This document shows positions 9,527 through 18,439 of a stretch of DNA of 64,000 nt, in pieces. Source of the DNA: Moraxella cuniculi DSM 21768 (GTDB lineage: Bacteria; Pseudomonadota; Gammaproteobacteria; Pseudomonadales; Moraxellaceae). Location: contig NZ_FTNU01000008.1 of the NCBI RefSeq assembly GCF_900156515.1, positions 37,303-101,302 on the forward strand, written 5' to 3'. The position numbers were made by a program, and so were the translations under genes. Below the pieces are notes generated by a model. It was not told where the DNA came from. It worked only from the letters and a program-made list of their open reading frames with translations, and searched no databases. Within the stretch, counting starts at the first letter, position 1, and every line of letters begins with the position of its first letter.

Positions 9527-9687
9527 GGTGATACTTTTTTAAATAAAGACTTATTATAGCCCAAAAGATAGGGTAAAATAAGCCCATTGTTAAAAATTTC
9601 TTTGGGTTATGATTGCTGGTTTGGCAAATCTGGACTTGTTTTTAAATAATATCAATTATCTAACTTTGGGTGATTTTGCGAGGATTT

Positions 9688-12510
9688 ATGGCGTTGAGTG
9701 CATTTGTGCCAAATCAAAGACAGCTTGATGGGCTAAAACTTGCCAGCCCCTTTGCATGGCAAATTTATCAAAAGCAAACAACTGTCGCCCAGAGATTTTT
9801 GGCTGAGTATGATTTATCCCTGCCGCTTGTGCGGTCTGACTTTGATGCTTTGGTGCGTCGTTTTGTGGGCTTGGGGACGACTTATTATCTGAACAGCATT
9901 GATGAGCCGATGGTGATGGCAGGGCTGCGGCAACTTCGGCAGCTGTTGATGCTCAAATGGATTTGGCAGGACGCATTATCATTGATTGAGCTTGATAGAC
10001 TCATGCAGGAGCTGTCAGATTTTGCCGATGCTTGCATTCAATTTTCGAAAGATTTTGTTTATAATAAATTAACAAAACGCTACGGCACGCCACAAATTAA
10101 ACAAAAAAACAAAACCATCGCTGATGAATTTGCCATTATCGCCATGGGCAAATTGGGGGCAGGCGAGCTGAATTTGTCGAGCGATATTGATTTGGTATTT
10201 GTGCATATTGCCAATGGTGAGACCGATGGTACCAAGAGCATTGACACGCACAAATTCATGAAAGACCTTGGACGAGGGGTGATTAAACTGCTTGGCGAAA
10301 ACACCGAGCATGGCTTTGTATTTCGGGTGGATATGCGGCTAAGACCGTGGGGAGATGGCTCGCCGCTGGTGCTGCACACGACAGCACTTGCCAAGTATTT
10401 TAACCAACATGGGCGGACATGGGAGCGGTTTGCATGGTTAAAAGCAAGGGTGGTCAATGAGATTGGTGCAGATTTTTCGTATAATTTACAACAGATTATC
10501 AAAAATTTTGTCCATCGGTATTATATAGATTATAGTGCATTTAGTGCTTTGCGTGAAATGAAGGCGATGATTGTCAATCAGCAGACCCAAAGGCAGGATT
10601 TGGACAATGTCAAGCTGGGCGTGGGTGGCATTCGTGATATTGAGTTCATTGTGCAGGCATTTGCTTTGATTTATGGCGGACATCATGTTGCTCTTGCGGA
10701 GAATTCTGCCTGCTTGCCTTGCTTGGCAAAATTGATTGAGCTTGGCTATATTGAGGAGCAAGAGGGCGAGCAGCTGGCGGCGGCATATCGTTTTTTGCGT
10801 CGCTTAGAGCATGCTATCCAAGCACGCCACGACCAACAAACCCAGCAGTTGCCAAGTGGTGCTGATGAGCTTGCCGCGATTGCAACTTGCTTGGGTTTTG
10901 AGTCGGTGGCTGCATTTCGTTCGGTGCTTGATGCCCATCGGCAAAATGTCAGCCGACCGTTTGGGCGTATGGTAACAGACAGACAATCCCCCAAGCAAGA
11001 AAGTCTAGACATTGCACAGATTTATGAGTCGCTTCAGGATACTTTGGGTGATGAGGCGAATGCGATTTTGGCAGATTTTATGAACTCAAAGTTGGTTGCC
11101 ACACTTGATGAGGTATCCAAAGAGCGGCTAAATCAGGCATATCCGATTATCCTGCACGCTGTTTTGCTTCATGCCAAAAGGCAGGGCGTGTCAGCGGTGA
11201 TGCAGGCATTGCCACGATTGATTGATTTGCTTGAGGGGATTTGTCGGCGTTCGATTTATTTGGTGATGCTAAGCGAAAATCCCAACGCAACCATGCGACT
11301 GATTCCAATGCTGGGACAAAGTTCGTGGATTGCCCGTGAGCTGGCACATTATCCTGTGCTGCTTGATACTTTTTTGCAAAAGCGGTATCTGCACCTGCCT
11401 GATAGGGCGGAGCTTGGGAATATTTTGCGACAAAGTCTGCTGCGTGTTGAGCCGTTTGATGATGAAAGTTATCTAAATGCCATTCGCTTTTTTAAAAAAA
11501 CCCAGGTATTGGCGGTGGCGACGGCGGATATTTTGGGCTTGCGACACATTATGAAAGTCTCGGACAGCTTGACTTTTATTGCCGAGGTGGTGCTGCATTC
11601 GGCGTTGTATCGTGCTTATGATGAGCTGTCCAAAAAGCACGGATTGCCATTGCTACAAAACGGCGAGCGAGCCACAGTGGATAATTGCGGTTTTGCCATC
11701 ATTGGCTATGGCAAGCTGGGCGGGCTTGAGATGAGCTATGCGTCAGATTTGGATTTGGTATTTTTGCATCGCATTGATGAGCTGGGCGAAACCGATGGCG
11801 AAAAGCCAATCAGTGGCATGAAATTTGCCGCACGACTTATCCAAAAAATCATCACCTATCTTGCCACACAGACCCGCGATGGCCGTGCTTATGAAATTGA
11901 CACTCGCCTAAGACCATCTGGCAATGCAGGCGTGGCGGTGATTTCAACTTGGGCATTTGAAATGTACCAAACCCAAAAAGCATGGTCGTGGGAGCATCAA
12001 GCTCTCGTGCGTGCCAGAGGCTTGGTTGGTGATGACAGTGTGCTTGCGGAGTTTGATCGCATTCGCAAGCAGGTATTGACAACGAGGCGAGATGTTGCCC
12101 AAATTCGCCTTGATGTTATCCAAATGCGGCAAAAAATGCAGACGCACCTAGGTTCTAAGTCTGGCAATCATACAGATGGCAAGCACCAGTTTCACCTAAA
12201 GCAGGATTCTGGCGGATTGGTGGATATTGAGTTTTTGGCACAATACTTGGTGCTGCGATATGCCCGTGATTATGCCGAGCTTGCCAGATGGTCGGATAAT
12301 GTGCGTATCTTTGAGGCGGCTCAGACGACAGGCATCTTGGCAAGCGAAGATTGTAAACAGCTTACCGATGCGTATCTGCAATTACGCAAAAAAACGCATG
12401 AGATGGCATTGTCCGAACAGCCAGCTGTGGTGAGTGATGATCAGTTTGGGCAGCTGCGGCAGTTTGTGCGTACAATGTGGCTTGAACAGCTTGGTGATGA
12501 GGCACAGTAA
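9688..12510 (+). CDS. glnE: Glutamine synthetase adenylyltransferase/adenylyl-removing enzyme GlnE
   Basis: Bifunctional regulator that adenylylates and de-adenylylates glutamine synthetase in response to PII. About 940 aa, the usual length. Both nucleotidyltransferase domains are intact. The N-terminal one (adenylyl removal) has MGKLGAGELNLSSDIDLVF, and the C-terminal one (adenylylation) has GYGKLGGLEMSYASDLDLVF. I prefer the ATG at 9688. An in-frame GTG at 9670 would add six residues, and the GAGG at 9680-9683 is closer than ideal to the ATG, so the start is uncertain by 18 bases. Confidence 0.93.
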   Translation: MALSAFVPNQRQLDGLKLASPFAWQIYQKQTTVAQRFLAEYDLSLPLVRSDFDALVRRFVGLGTTYYLNSIDEPMVMAGLRQLRQLLMLKWIWQDALSLIELDRLMQELSDFADACIQFSKDFVYNKLTKRYGTPQIKQKNKTIADEFAIIAMGKLGAGELNLSSDIDLVFVHIANGETDGTKSIDTHKFMKDLGRGVIKLLGENTEHGFVFRVDMRLRPWGDGSPLVLHTTALAKYFNQHGRTWERFAWLKARVVNEIGADFSYNLQQIIKNFVHRYYIDYSAFSALREMKAMIVNQQTQRQDLDNVKLGVGGIRDIEFIVQAFALIYGGHHVALAENSACLPCLAKLIELGYIEEQEGEQLAAAYRFLRRLEHAIQARHDQQTQQLPSGADELAAIATCLGFESVAAFRSVLDAHRQNVSRPFGRMVTDRQSPKQESLDIAQIYESLQDTLGDEANAILADFMNSKLVATLDEVSKERLNQAYPIILHAVLLHAKRQGVSAVMQALPRLIDLLEGICRRSIYLVMLSENPNATMRLIPMLGQSSWIARELAHYPVLLDTFLQKRYLHLPDRAELGNILRQSLLRVEPFDDESYLNAIRFFKKTQVLAVATADILGLRHIMKVSDSLTFIAEVVLHSALYRAYDELSKKHGLPLLQNGERATVDNCGFAIIGYGKLGGLEMSYASDLDLVFLHRIDELGETDGEKPISGMKFAARLIQKIITYLATQTRDGRAYEIDTRLRPSGNAGVAVISTWAFEMYQTQKAWSWEHQALVRARGLVGDDSVLAEFDRIRKQVLTTRRDVAQIRLDVIQMRQKMQTHLGSKSGNHTDGKHQFHLKQDSGGLVDIEFLAQYLVLRYARDYAELARWSDNVRIFEAAQTTGILASEDCKQLTDAYLQLRKKTHEMALSEQPAVVSDDQFGQLRQFVRTMWLEQLGDEAQ

Positions 12511-12644
12511 GCGGTCTTTATAACTTAGGCTTGTTATATTTTTAGTGTTTTTCAGGCGGTTTTAGGCTGGAGGGTTTAATTTATTTGCTGCTGTAATTAC
12601 TGGAAAATACTTAAAATTCATTAATTAACAATAAAGAAAAAGCA

Positions 12645-12950
12645 TTGTTGGGATTTGTTGGTAATGCTTTTTGGGCGTCTTTTATGATAACAATATATAT
12701 AATTGCTACACTTGGGCTGTTTATATGTTGGATAAAAAATATCCCTGCCATTGCCAAAAAACCATGGCTTGAACGACTGTTTTTGTTGGTATCAACGATT
12801 GTGCTATCGTTGTGTTCGGCATCTATTGTTGATTTTACCAATGAATTTAGCGATGAGGTGGCGTTTACTTATTTGGGTTGTTATTTTGTCTATTTATTTT
12901 TTGTCAGTATTATTTTTTATAAAATGGTTGGTTTTTTGTCCCGTCAATAA
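12645..12950 (+). CDS. Small hypothetical membrane protein
   Basis: Possible 101-aa protein beginning at TTG 12645. It has three strongly hydrophobic segments, at about 10-30, 45-62 and 75-98, separated by short charged loops (KNIPAIAKKPWLER; NEFSDE). The lack of an ATG and of a clear Shine-Dalgarno lowers confidence, but the alternating helix and loop pattern is protein-like. I do not recognise it. It precedes other small membrane proteins and the barrel/peptidase pair. Confidence 0.45.
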   Translation: MLGFVGNAFWASFMITIYIIATLGLFICWIKNIPAIAKKPWLERLFLLVSTIVLSLCSASIVDFTNEFSDEVAFTYLGCYFVYLFFVSIIFYKMVGFLSRQ

Positions 12951-13139
12951 GATGATACTAATGGGATTTTGTGATTGTAAATATTTCAAATAATAAAGTT
13001 TTTAAATATGGGCATATTATTCTTTGGTGTGTTTGCCATGATAAATACACCATCAGTAGGAACTAAAATTTGATAAAGATGCAACCGATATTGATGGCTT
13101 GGTATTTGTTTTTTACTATTTGTCTTAAGAGTAAATTTT

Positions 13140-13274
13140 ATGTCTGATATGGTTATTGGCTATATGGGATTTATGGCGGAAATGGTAATCGGCTGGCTAA
13201 AATTTCTACCCAAAGTAGCAAATGTTAAAAATTTATATAAAATTTTAAACTCAATTTCATTATTGGTTTTTTAA
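13140..13274 (+). CDS. Candidate 44-aa hydrophobic peptide
   Basis: A 44-codon reading frame starting ATG TCT GAT. It is rich in Met, Val, Ile and Gly at first (repeated MVIG at residues 4-7 and 16-19) and ends in a basic amphipathic tail. The upstream TAAGAG is a weak ribosome site. It would be a membrane-active or exported small peptide. It lies about 360 bases upstream of the beta-barrel gene and so is in place to be a partner of the barrel/peptidase pair. This is speculative. Confidence 0.25.
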   Translation: MSDMVIGYMGFMAEMVIGWLKFLPKVANVKNLYKILNSISLLVF

Positions 13275-13344
13275 ACATGATAAATAATGACTTTTATCAA
13301 TTCATTATTTGCTATTCCCTTTGATTATCAAATATGAGACCTTT

Positions 13345-13617
13345 ATGCCATATATTTATAAAATATGCCCACACTGCCGTGATAAGTGTATAGATGTTAT
13401 AGGTTTTTCAGGACGATGCCCTGTTTGTCAAACGCCACTTCAGACTGCTGCTTATTTTTCCATTGGTTTGACAGCATTATTGCTGATTTGCTTATTAATT
13501 AGCTTGTATTTGAAATTATACATTATTTCTTTAGGATTTTTATGTCTTATCTTGATTTATAAGATATTTTCATACCAAATAGATTGTTTGTTATTCCCTT
13601 TGATTGTCAAAAAATAG
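13345..13617 (+). CDS. Zinc-ribbon small membrane protein, hypothetical
   Basis: Ninety residues from the ATG at 13345, which follows GAGACC. An in-frame ATG at 13309 has no ribosome site. The N-terminus has two CxxC pairs, CPHC and CPVC (residues 8-11 and about 26-29), as in zinc ribbons. Two adjacent hydrophobic helices (TALLLICLLISLYL and IISLGFLCLILIYKI) follow. The 3' end overlaps the region just before the beta-barrel start at 13634. Function not recognised. Confidence 0.55.
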   Translation: MPYIYKICPHCRDKCIDVIGFSGRCPVCQTPLQTAAYFSIGLTALLLICLLISLYLKLYIISLGFLCLILIYKIFSYQIDCLLFPLIVKK

Positions 13618-13633
13618 TTTAAGAGCAAGCCTG

Positions 13634-14563
13634 ATGAAGTTAAAATACCTAATGCCTATCTTTGCGACAGTATCAACAATTGCCCATGCCGACCTGCCCC
13701 TTACGGTAGAGGATTTAACAACGGACAAAAACCGTTTTAAATTAGATACATCGCTTAGTTATTATAACCAAAGCCAAACCAGTCTGGCTCCGCAGACTTA
13801 TGGCATGGCGGACTTGGGTAATGGGCGTGTTATTATCTTGCCAGCACCAGCGGCAGAAAATAACAGCAATACCGATATGTTGATTGTGGGTGCAGGTTTG
13901 CGTTATGGCATCAGTGATTCTTGGGAGGTGGGGGTGCGAGGCAATTTTGTGCATACCGCAGAGCGTTATACCATAGACCAAAAGCCCAATCAGAGCAACA
14001 ATCGTTTTTTGCAAGACATTTATCTTGGCATGCAATACAGCTTTAAGGATAACAAAAAATTCCCCGACAGCCTATTATTTGCCGAAATTTCTGCCTATGA
14101 TAACACCCAAGGTTTGCGATCAAAATCAGGCTCATCGGTTCTGGTGGGTGGCACGGTTTATACCATCAATGATCCGATTGTATTGAGCTTGACAGGCTCT
14201 TATCAATACAATGGCAATCGCAAAACATTGCATAACACAGCGGTTGATTTGGGCGATGTACTGGCGATAAATGGAGTTGTTGGTTTCGCTGTTAATCCTG
14301 ATATCACACTGACTGGTGGCGTGGGCATACAATACAAAAAAGCCGATAACTTTGAAGATATGGGGCAAATATCACACAACCAAACACAGACCTCGTTAAA
14401 TCTTGGCATGGCGTATGCTTTATCAGCCAGAAGTAATTTGACCGCCAATGTACGCACCAATATTTCAGGTGGTAATAATAGCACGCTATCACTGGGCATT
14501 ACAACCAAACTTGGGGCATTGCCACCGCCTTTGTCAGAAAAATACCGCCAATCAAATAAATAA
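13634..14563 (+). CDS. Outer-membrane beta-barrel protein (FapF-like exporter candidate)
   Basis: 309 aa from the ATG at 13634, giving a classical signal peptide (MKLKYLMPIFATVSTIAHA, cleavage near 20). The mature part is a chain of alternating amphipathic strands (LRYGISDSWEVGVRGNF, LTGSYQY, LNLGMAYALSARSNLTANVRT, LSLGITTKLG), typical of a 10-14-stranded barrel. Its stop codon TAA overlaps the next ATG (TAATG), so it is translationally coupled to a C39 peptidase. A C39 protease plus a barrel is the FapD/FapF arrangement of Pseudomonas functional-amyloid export, but no FapB/C-type amyloid repeat gene is visible here. It could also be a generic transporter-type porin. Confidence 0.65.
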   Translation: MKLKYLMPIFATVSTIAHADLPLTVEDLTTDKNRFKLDTSLSYYNQSQTSLAPQTYGMADLGNGRVIILPAPAAENNSNTDMLIVGAGLRYGISDSWEVGVRGNFVHTAERYTIDQKPNQSNNRFLQDIYLGMQYSFKDNKKFPDSLLFAEISAYDNTQGLRSKSGSSVLVGGTVYTINDPIVLSLTGSYQYNGNRKTLHNTAVDLGDVLAINGVVGFAVNPDITLTGGVGIQYKKADNFEDMGQISHNQTQTSLNLGMAYALSARSNLTANVRTNISGGNNSTLSLGITTKLGALPPPLSEKYRQSNK

Positions 14564-15225
14564 TGAAATATTGTCAAATTTTGGGCATGGCTTTTGTTGC
14601 ATTTGGGCAAGTTGGTTATGCCAGTACAATAAACAGTCCTTATTCCGCCCAAATTTTTTCAAGCCATACCACCTTTAAGGACAGGCGAGATGCCAACATC
14701 ACCAAACAAGACTTGGACTATTCTTGTGGGGCATCTTCTTTGTCTACCATTTTAACTTACTTTTATAATCAGCCGACAACAGAAGCTCAAATTTTGGAAG
14801 ATATGGCATTGGATAACATGATGTCATCTTTTTTGGATTTGGCACAGGTTAGCGAAAAATACGGCTTTGTTGGGCGTGGGCTTTTGATGGATTATGAGAC
14901 ACTTTCCCAAATCAAAATCCCTGCCATTGTCTATCTTAATCACAAAAGAAGCGACCATTTTAGCGTGGTGCGAGCGATTGACAGCACTCATGTTTATTTG
15001 GCGGATTCAAGTATGGGCAATAGAATATTAACCAAAAAACAATTTGAAAAAATGTGGCTTGCTGCCGATAACACCAGCAAAGACAACAACACCAAAGGCA
15101 AAGTGCTGCTGATACTGCCAACAACAGACAAACAAAAACAACTAAGCAATGTCAATTTTACCACCATTACCCAAACCCAATCTTTATTAAAAGAGACTAC
15201 TTATTTATTTAGAAATTTTTTATAA
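14563..15225 (+). CDS. Exported C39-family cysteine peptidase (FapD-like)
   Basis: 220 aa. A signal-like N-terminus (CQILGMAFVAFGQVGYAS) precedes a papain-like C39 domain. Expected catalytic residues are all present: Cys55 in DYSCGASS, His132 in SDHFSVV and Asp148 in YLADSSMGN. Unlike ABC-transporter C39 domains it stands alone, as in FapD and other double-glycine-type processing peptidases. It starts inside the stop codon of the beta-barrel gene, so the two products probably act together on an exported peptide. The substrate is not identified. Confidence 0.75.
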   Translation: MKYCQILGMAFVAFGQVGYASTINSPYSAQIFSSHTTFKDRRDANITKQDLDYSCGASSLSTILTYFYNQPTTEAQILEDMALDNMMSSFLDLAQVSEKYGFVGRGLLMDYETLSQIKIPAIVYLNHKRSDHFSVVRAIDSTHVYLADSSMGNRILTKKQFEKMWLAADNTSKDNNTKGKVLLILPTTDKQKQLSNVNFTTITQTQSLLKETTYLFRNFL

Positions 15226-15437
15226 TATACGGACTAACAAGTCGGCAGCGTTTTTCTTTATCAAATAAGATGCTGATTGAGTTAAACCTTTAGTGATTGT
15301 CAAATGGGGCTAATGCACAAACAACGCCCAAGCTGGAACAAAATCAAATGATTGACTTAATTATTTATTATTTCATTGCCATCTGTTATAATCATCAACA
15401 ATATCACAATTTTTAGTTATCAATTATGGAGTAACTT
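15226..15437. other. Intergenic region before ilvE
   Basis: About 210 bases without a gene. A GGAG ribosome site at 15429-15432 serves ilvE. An A/T-rich promoter is likely at about 15355-15395 but the boxes are not distinctive. Confidence 0.4.
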
Positions 15438-16370
15438 ATGAGCATGGCAACACAACAAGGCAAAATGTGGCTTGATGGGGCATTGGTTGAGCAACCAGAT
15501 GCCAAAGTTCATGTGCTGACCCACAGTTTGCATTATGGTTTGGCGGTATTTGAGGGCGTGCGTGCTTACCAAACTCCCGATGGTCGCACGGCAATTTTTC
15601 GCCTACAAGAACATACCGAACGCCTGCTAAATTCAGCAAAAATCTTTCAGCTTAATGTTCGCTACAGCTTTGATGAGCTGGTACAAGCCCAAAAAGATGT
15701 TGTTCGGCTAAATGGGTTGGCGTCGGCATATATTCGCCCTTTGATTTGGGTTGGTTCTGAAAAACTGGGCATCGCTGCCAAAGACAATACCATTCATGCA
15801 GCGGTAGCAGCGTGGCATTGGGGAGCGTATTTGGGCGAAGAGGGCATCAAAAACGGCATTCGTGTCAAAACCTCAAGCTACACCCATCACCACCCAAATG
15901 TTACCATGTGCAAAGCCAAAGCTGCCAGCAACTATCCCGTGTCTATCCTTGCCAATCAAGAAGTAACACGCAATGGCTATGATGAAGCCATCTTGATGGA
16001 CCCACAAGGCTATGTCTGCCAAGGCTCTGGCGAGAACCTATTTTTGGTAAAAAATGGTGAATTGCACACCCCTGATTTGGCAGGAGGGGCATTGGACGGC
16101 ATCACTCGCCGCACCATCATTGAGTTTGCACAGGATTTGGGTATTAAGGTGATTGAGCGTCGCATTACTCGTGATGAGTTTTATTTGGCAGATGAAATAT
16201 TCATGACTGGCACCGCAGCCGAAGTTACACCGATTCGTGAATATGATGACCGCATTATCGGTAAGGGTGGTCGTGGCGAGCTGACCGAACAATTACAAAG
16301 TTTGTATTTTGATGTGGTGCAAGGTCGCAACGACAAATACAAACATTGGCTAAGTTTTGTTGATGAGTAA
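15438..16370 (+). CDS. ilvE: Branched-chain amino acid aminotransferase IlvE
   Basis: PLP enzyme of fold type IV that makes Leu, Ile and Val from their keto acids. 310 aa, family length. The conserved segment CKAKAASNYPVS carries the Schiff-base Lys, followed by GYVCQGSGENLF, GALDGITRRTI and IFMTGTAAEVTPIREYD, all class IV signatures. The ATG at 15438 follows GGAG with good spacing. A Rho-independent terminator follows at 16380-16412. Confidence 0.94.
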   Translation: MSMATQQGKMWLDGALVEQPDAKVHVLTHSLHYGLAVFEGVRAYQTPDGRTAIFRLQEHTERLLNSAKIFQLNVRYSFDELVQAQKDVVRLNGLASAYIRPLIWVGSEKLGIAAKDNTIHAAVAAWHWGAYLGEEGIKNGIRVKTSSYTHHHPNVTMCKAKAASNYPVSILANQEVTRNGYDEAILMDPQGYVCQGSGENLFLVKNGELHTPDLAGGALDGITRRTIIEFAQDLGIKVIERRITRDEFYLADEIFMTGTAAEVTPIREYDDRIIGKGGRGELTEQLQSLYFDVVQGRNDKYKHWLSFVDE

Positions 16371-16379
16371 TTGATTTTG

Positions 16380-16412
16380 CAAAAGCGTTTGGGCAACTAA
16401 ACGCTTTTGTTT
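16380..16412 (+). terminator. ilvE terminator
   Basis: Perfect 11-bp inverted repeat CAAAAGCGTTT (16380-16390) and AAACGCTTTTG (16399-16409) with an 8-base loop, followed by TTT. Confidence 0.8.
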
Positions 16413-16455
16413 CATGCGTGCATTTGGCAATAAATCTGTATCAAAGGAAGTGCTG

Positions 16456-16638
16456 ATGACTGATAAATTTGGCGAGCCATTGCTCAAGCTGCCCGATTAT
16501 CCAGCAGAGTTTGAATGCTGTGATAGTGGCTGCGGTGAATTTTGTGTGTATGAAATTTATCGTCAGCAAAAACAAGCCTATGACGAGCAGCAGGCACGCC
16601 TGCATAAATTTTTGGCAGAAGGTGATATGAATGCTTAA
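16456..16638 (+). CDS. Oxidoreductase-like domain small protein
   Basis: Sixty residues from the ATG at 16456, which follows AAAGGAAGTG. An upstream in-frame ATG at 16414 lies inside or against the ilvE terminator and is unlikely. The CCDSGCGEFCVYEIY motif is the signature of the oxidoreductase-like N-terminal domain family (PF09791), which binds no known cofactor with certainty. Function unknown. It is followed by the tRNA-Leu gene on the opposite strand. Confidence 0.72.
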   Translation: MTDKFGEPLLKLPDYPAEFECCDSGCGEFCVYEIYRQQKQAYDEQQARLHKFLAEGDMNA

Positions 16639-16685
16639 TCGCTGATTGCTTGTATAAAAATCCGATGTGCTTGAGATTGTAGCGA

Positions 16686-16715
16686 TATAAAAAAACCTTG
16701 TCATCTGACAAGGTT
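16686..16715 (-). terminator. Terminator of tRNA-Leu
   Basis: Perfect 10-bp stem AACCTTGTCA/TGACAAGGTT (16694-16703 with 16706-16715). On the minus strand it runs into a U-run made by the A-run at 16689-16695. It lies 6 bases past the tRNA 3' end. Confidence 0.85.
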
Positions 16716-16721
16716 AATATA

Positions 16722-16806
16722 TGGTGGGGACGGAGAGACTCGAACTCTCACACCTCGCGGCGCTGGAACCTAAATCCAGTGCGTCTACCAATTTCGCCAC
16801 GTCCCC
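16722..16806 (-). tRNA. tRNA-Leu(UAG)
   Basis: Read on the minus strand. The 7-bp acceptor stem is GGGGACG/CGTCCCC. The D-arm contains GGCGAAATTGGTAGAC. The anticodon loop TTTAGGT carries anticodon TAG, followed by the long variable arm typical of Leu tRNAs. The T-arm has GTTCGAGTC, and the encoded 3' CCA lies at 16722-16724. The length of 85 is normal for tRNA-Leu. It has its own promoter and terminator. Confidence 0.96.
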
Positions 16807-16823
16807 AGTGTTTTGTGGGTGCT

Positions 16824-16851
16824 ATTATAGCGTATTTTTGGAATTTGGCAA
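16824..16851 (-). promoter_or_regulatory. tRNA-Leu promoter
   Basis: On the minus strand, TTGCCA (complement of 16846-16851) and TATAAT (complement of 16824-16829) are separated by 16 bases, 17 bases before the tRNA 5' end. Confidence 0.75.
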
Positions 16852-16929
16852 GTGTTTTTTGTGAATTTTATCATTTTTTTAATTTTGTTCGCTGATTCTT
16901 TGGAGGGTGGGGTTTGGCAAGATTATTAA

Positions 16930-17011
16930 TTGCCCAAATGAGCCAAAAGAGGTATAATGGTGGAATTTTCGGTTGATTTATGCCCATCAGCTTGGTGTTG
17001 ATGGGTTTTTT
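16930..17011 (+). promoter_or_regulatory. Promoter and hairpin leader of the DUF475 gene
   Basis: TTGCCC (16930-16935) and TATAAT (16953-16958) with a 17-base spacer predict a transcript start near 16965. The leader then forms a 7-bp hairpin CCCATCA (16983-16989)/TGATGGG (16999-17005). Six Ts follow at 17006-17011, only 13 bases before the DUF475 start. The hairpin plus U-run looks like an intrinsic terminator placed inside the leader, that is, an attenuator. The leader is too short for the Mn2+ yybP-ykoY riboswitch usual for TerC-like genes. Confidence 0.6.
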
Positions 17012-17023
17012 CTTGGAATAAAT

Positions 17024-18100
17024 ATGCGACATTTTTTATTTGATATTATTTTTACCGCCGTGTGCTTTGTGATAGCGGCATGGTGGGGCTATAGTCAGGG
17101 CGGTGTATCTGCCATGTTGATGGCGTTGGGCATTACGGCAATTTTGGCAATTATGGAGGTGTCGTTGTCATTTGACAATGCGGTGGTCAATGCCTCTATT
17201 TTAAAAGGCTGGAATGAATTTTGGAAAAAAATCTTTTTGACGGTTGGGATTTTGATTGCAGTCTTTGGTATGCGACTGGTTTTCCCAATTGTCATCGTTG
17301 CAGTAACGGCAAATCTGGGCATGATTGAGGTGGTGGATTTGGCATTAAACAACCCAAGTAAATATGCCGAACATCTAAACGCTCATCATGAGGAAATTTC
17401 CGTTTTTGGCGGTATGTTTTTGTTGCTCGTGTTTTTGAAGTTCATGTTTAGTGACAAGGACATTCATTGGTTTGGCTGGCTGGAATCTCGCTTAGTTAGA
17501 TTTAGCAAGGTTGATGCCATGAGTGTTTTTGTGGCGTTGGCGGTATTAATGGTGGCAGTCGGATTGGTCGAAGAAACAAAACAGGCTGCGATTTTGACCG
17601 CTGGCATTTGGGGGATTTTGGTATATCTGGGCGTGAGCGTTTTGTCGGCTTTGCTAGAAGGCGAGAGCCATGATGACGAAGTGGTGTATGATACCAAGGG
17701 CAATGTCATCACCAATACCGCAGGTGTGTCGCCAGTTATCCTAAAAGGCGGCGTGGCAGGGTTTTTGTATCTTGAGGTATTGGACGCATCGTTTAGTTTT
17801 GATGGGGTGATTGGTGCTTTTGCCATCACCAATGATGTTATCATCATCATGCTGGGGCTTGCCATTGGTGCGATGTTTGTGCGTTCGATGACGATTTATT
17901 TGGTTGAAAAAGGCACGCTTAGCGAATTTGTCTATCTGGAACATGGGGCACATTATGCCATCGGTGCATTGGCGGTGATTATGCTGCTATCGGTCAAGGT
18001 GTCGGTGCCAGAGATTATCACAGGCTTAATTGGCGTTACTTTGATTGTTTGGTCAGTGTTTAATTCTATTGCTTATAATAAACGGCACGCCAATAAGTAG
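17024..18100 (+). CDS. DUF475 (TerC-like) integral membrane protein
   Basis: About 358 aa from the ATG at 17024. An in-frame ATG-less extension upstream spans the leader hairpin and was rejected. Nine or so hydrophobic helices are present. The motif EVSLSFDNAVVNA in helix 2 and its repeat EVLDASFSFDGVIGA in the second half are the paired acidic signatures of TerC/DUF475 proteins, thought to line a metal-ion pathway. TerC relatives (Alx, MeeF) export Mn2+, so a metal transport role is reasonable but inferred. Confidence 0.85.
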   Translation: MRHFLFDIIFTAVCFVIAAWWGYSQGGVSAMLMALGITAILAIMEVSLSFDNAVVNASILKGWNEFWKKIFLTVGILIAVFGMRLVFPIVIVAVTANLGMIEVVDLALNNPSKYAEHLNAHHEEISVFGGMFLLLVFLKFMFSDKDIHWFGWLESRLVRFSKVDAMSVFVALAVLMVAVGLVEETKQAAILTAGIWGILVYLGVSVLSALLEGESHDDEVVYDTKGNVITNTAGVSPVILKGGVAGFLYLEVLDASFSFDGVIGAFAITNDVIIIMLGLAIGAMFVRSMTIYLVEKGTLSEFVYLEHGAHYAIGALAVIMLLSVKVSVPEIITGLIGVTLIVWSVFNSIAYNKRHANK

Positions 18101-18117
18101 CTCAATCATTACCCAAA

Positions 18118-18152
18118 ACCACATCAGCTCTATGAGCTTGGTGTGGTTTTTG
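18118..18152 (+). terminator. DUF475 gene terminator
   Basis: Imperfect hairpin with outer arms ACCACA/TGTGGT and inner AGCTC/GAGCT, followed by TTTTTG. Confidence 0.65.
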
Positions 18153-18439
18153 TTTGCTGGTTGTTTATTTGGCTTTGATGAATAATCAGCTTTTATTAAA
18201 ATTACAATAAAGACAGATTGTAAAAATATAGATTAACAGGCTAAAAATGTGATGGTTGGTAACTGGCTGGCGGTATTGTTGGCATCAGAAAACTGTTATT
18301 TTTAAAATTTGGCATAAATTTCGCCAAAGTAGCCAAGCAAATCATTTTGGTCAGTGATGGCGTCAATCTTGCATGATTTGGCATGATCAAAAGATATGAT
18401 AATATTGAATCGTTTAAATATCGCCGAAATGCAACATCA
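18153..18439. other. Intergenic, no gene seen
   Basis: A/T-rich stretch between the DUF475 terminator and the 3' end of cysG (convergent). No convincing reading frame or RNA was seen. Confidence 0.5.

Noticed and set aside
16930..17024. yybP-ykoY manganese riboswitch before the TerC-like gene
   Set aside because: The leader is only about 60 nt and I could not find the conserved paired loops. Only a simple terminator-like hairpin is present.
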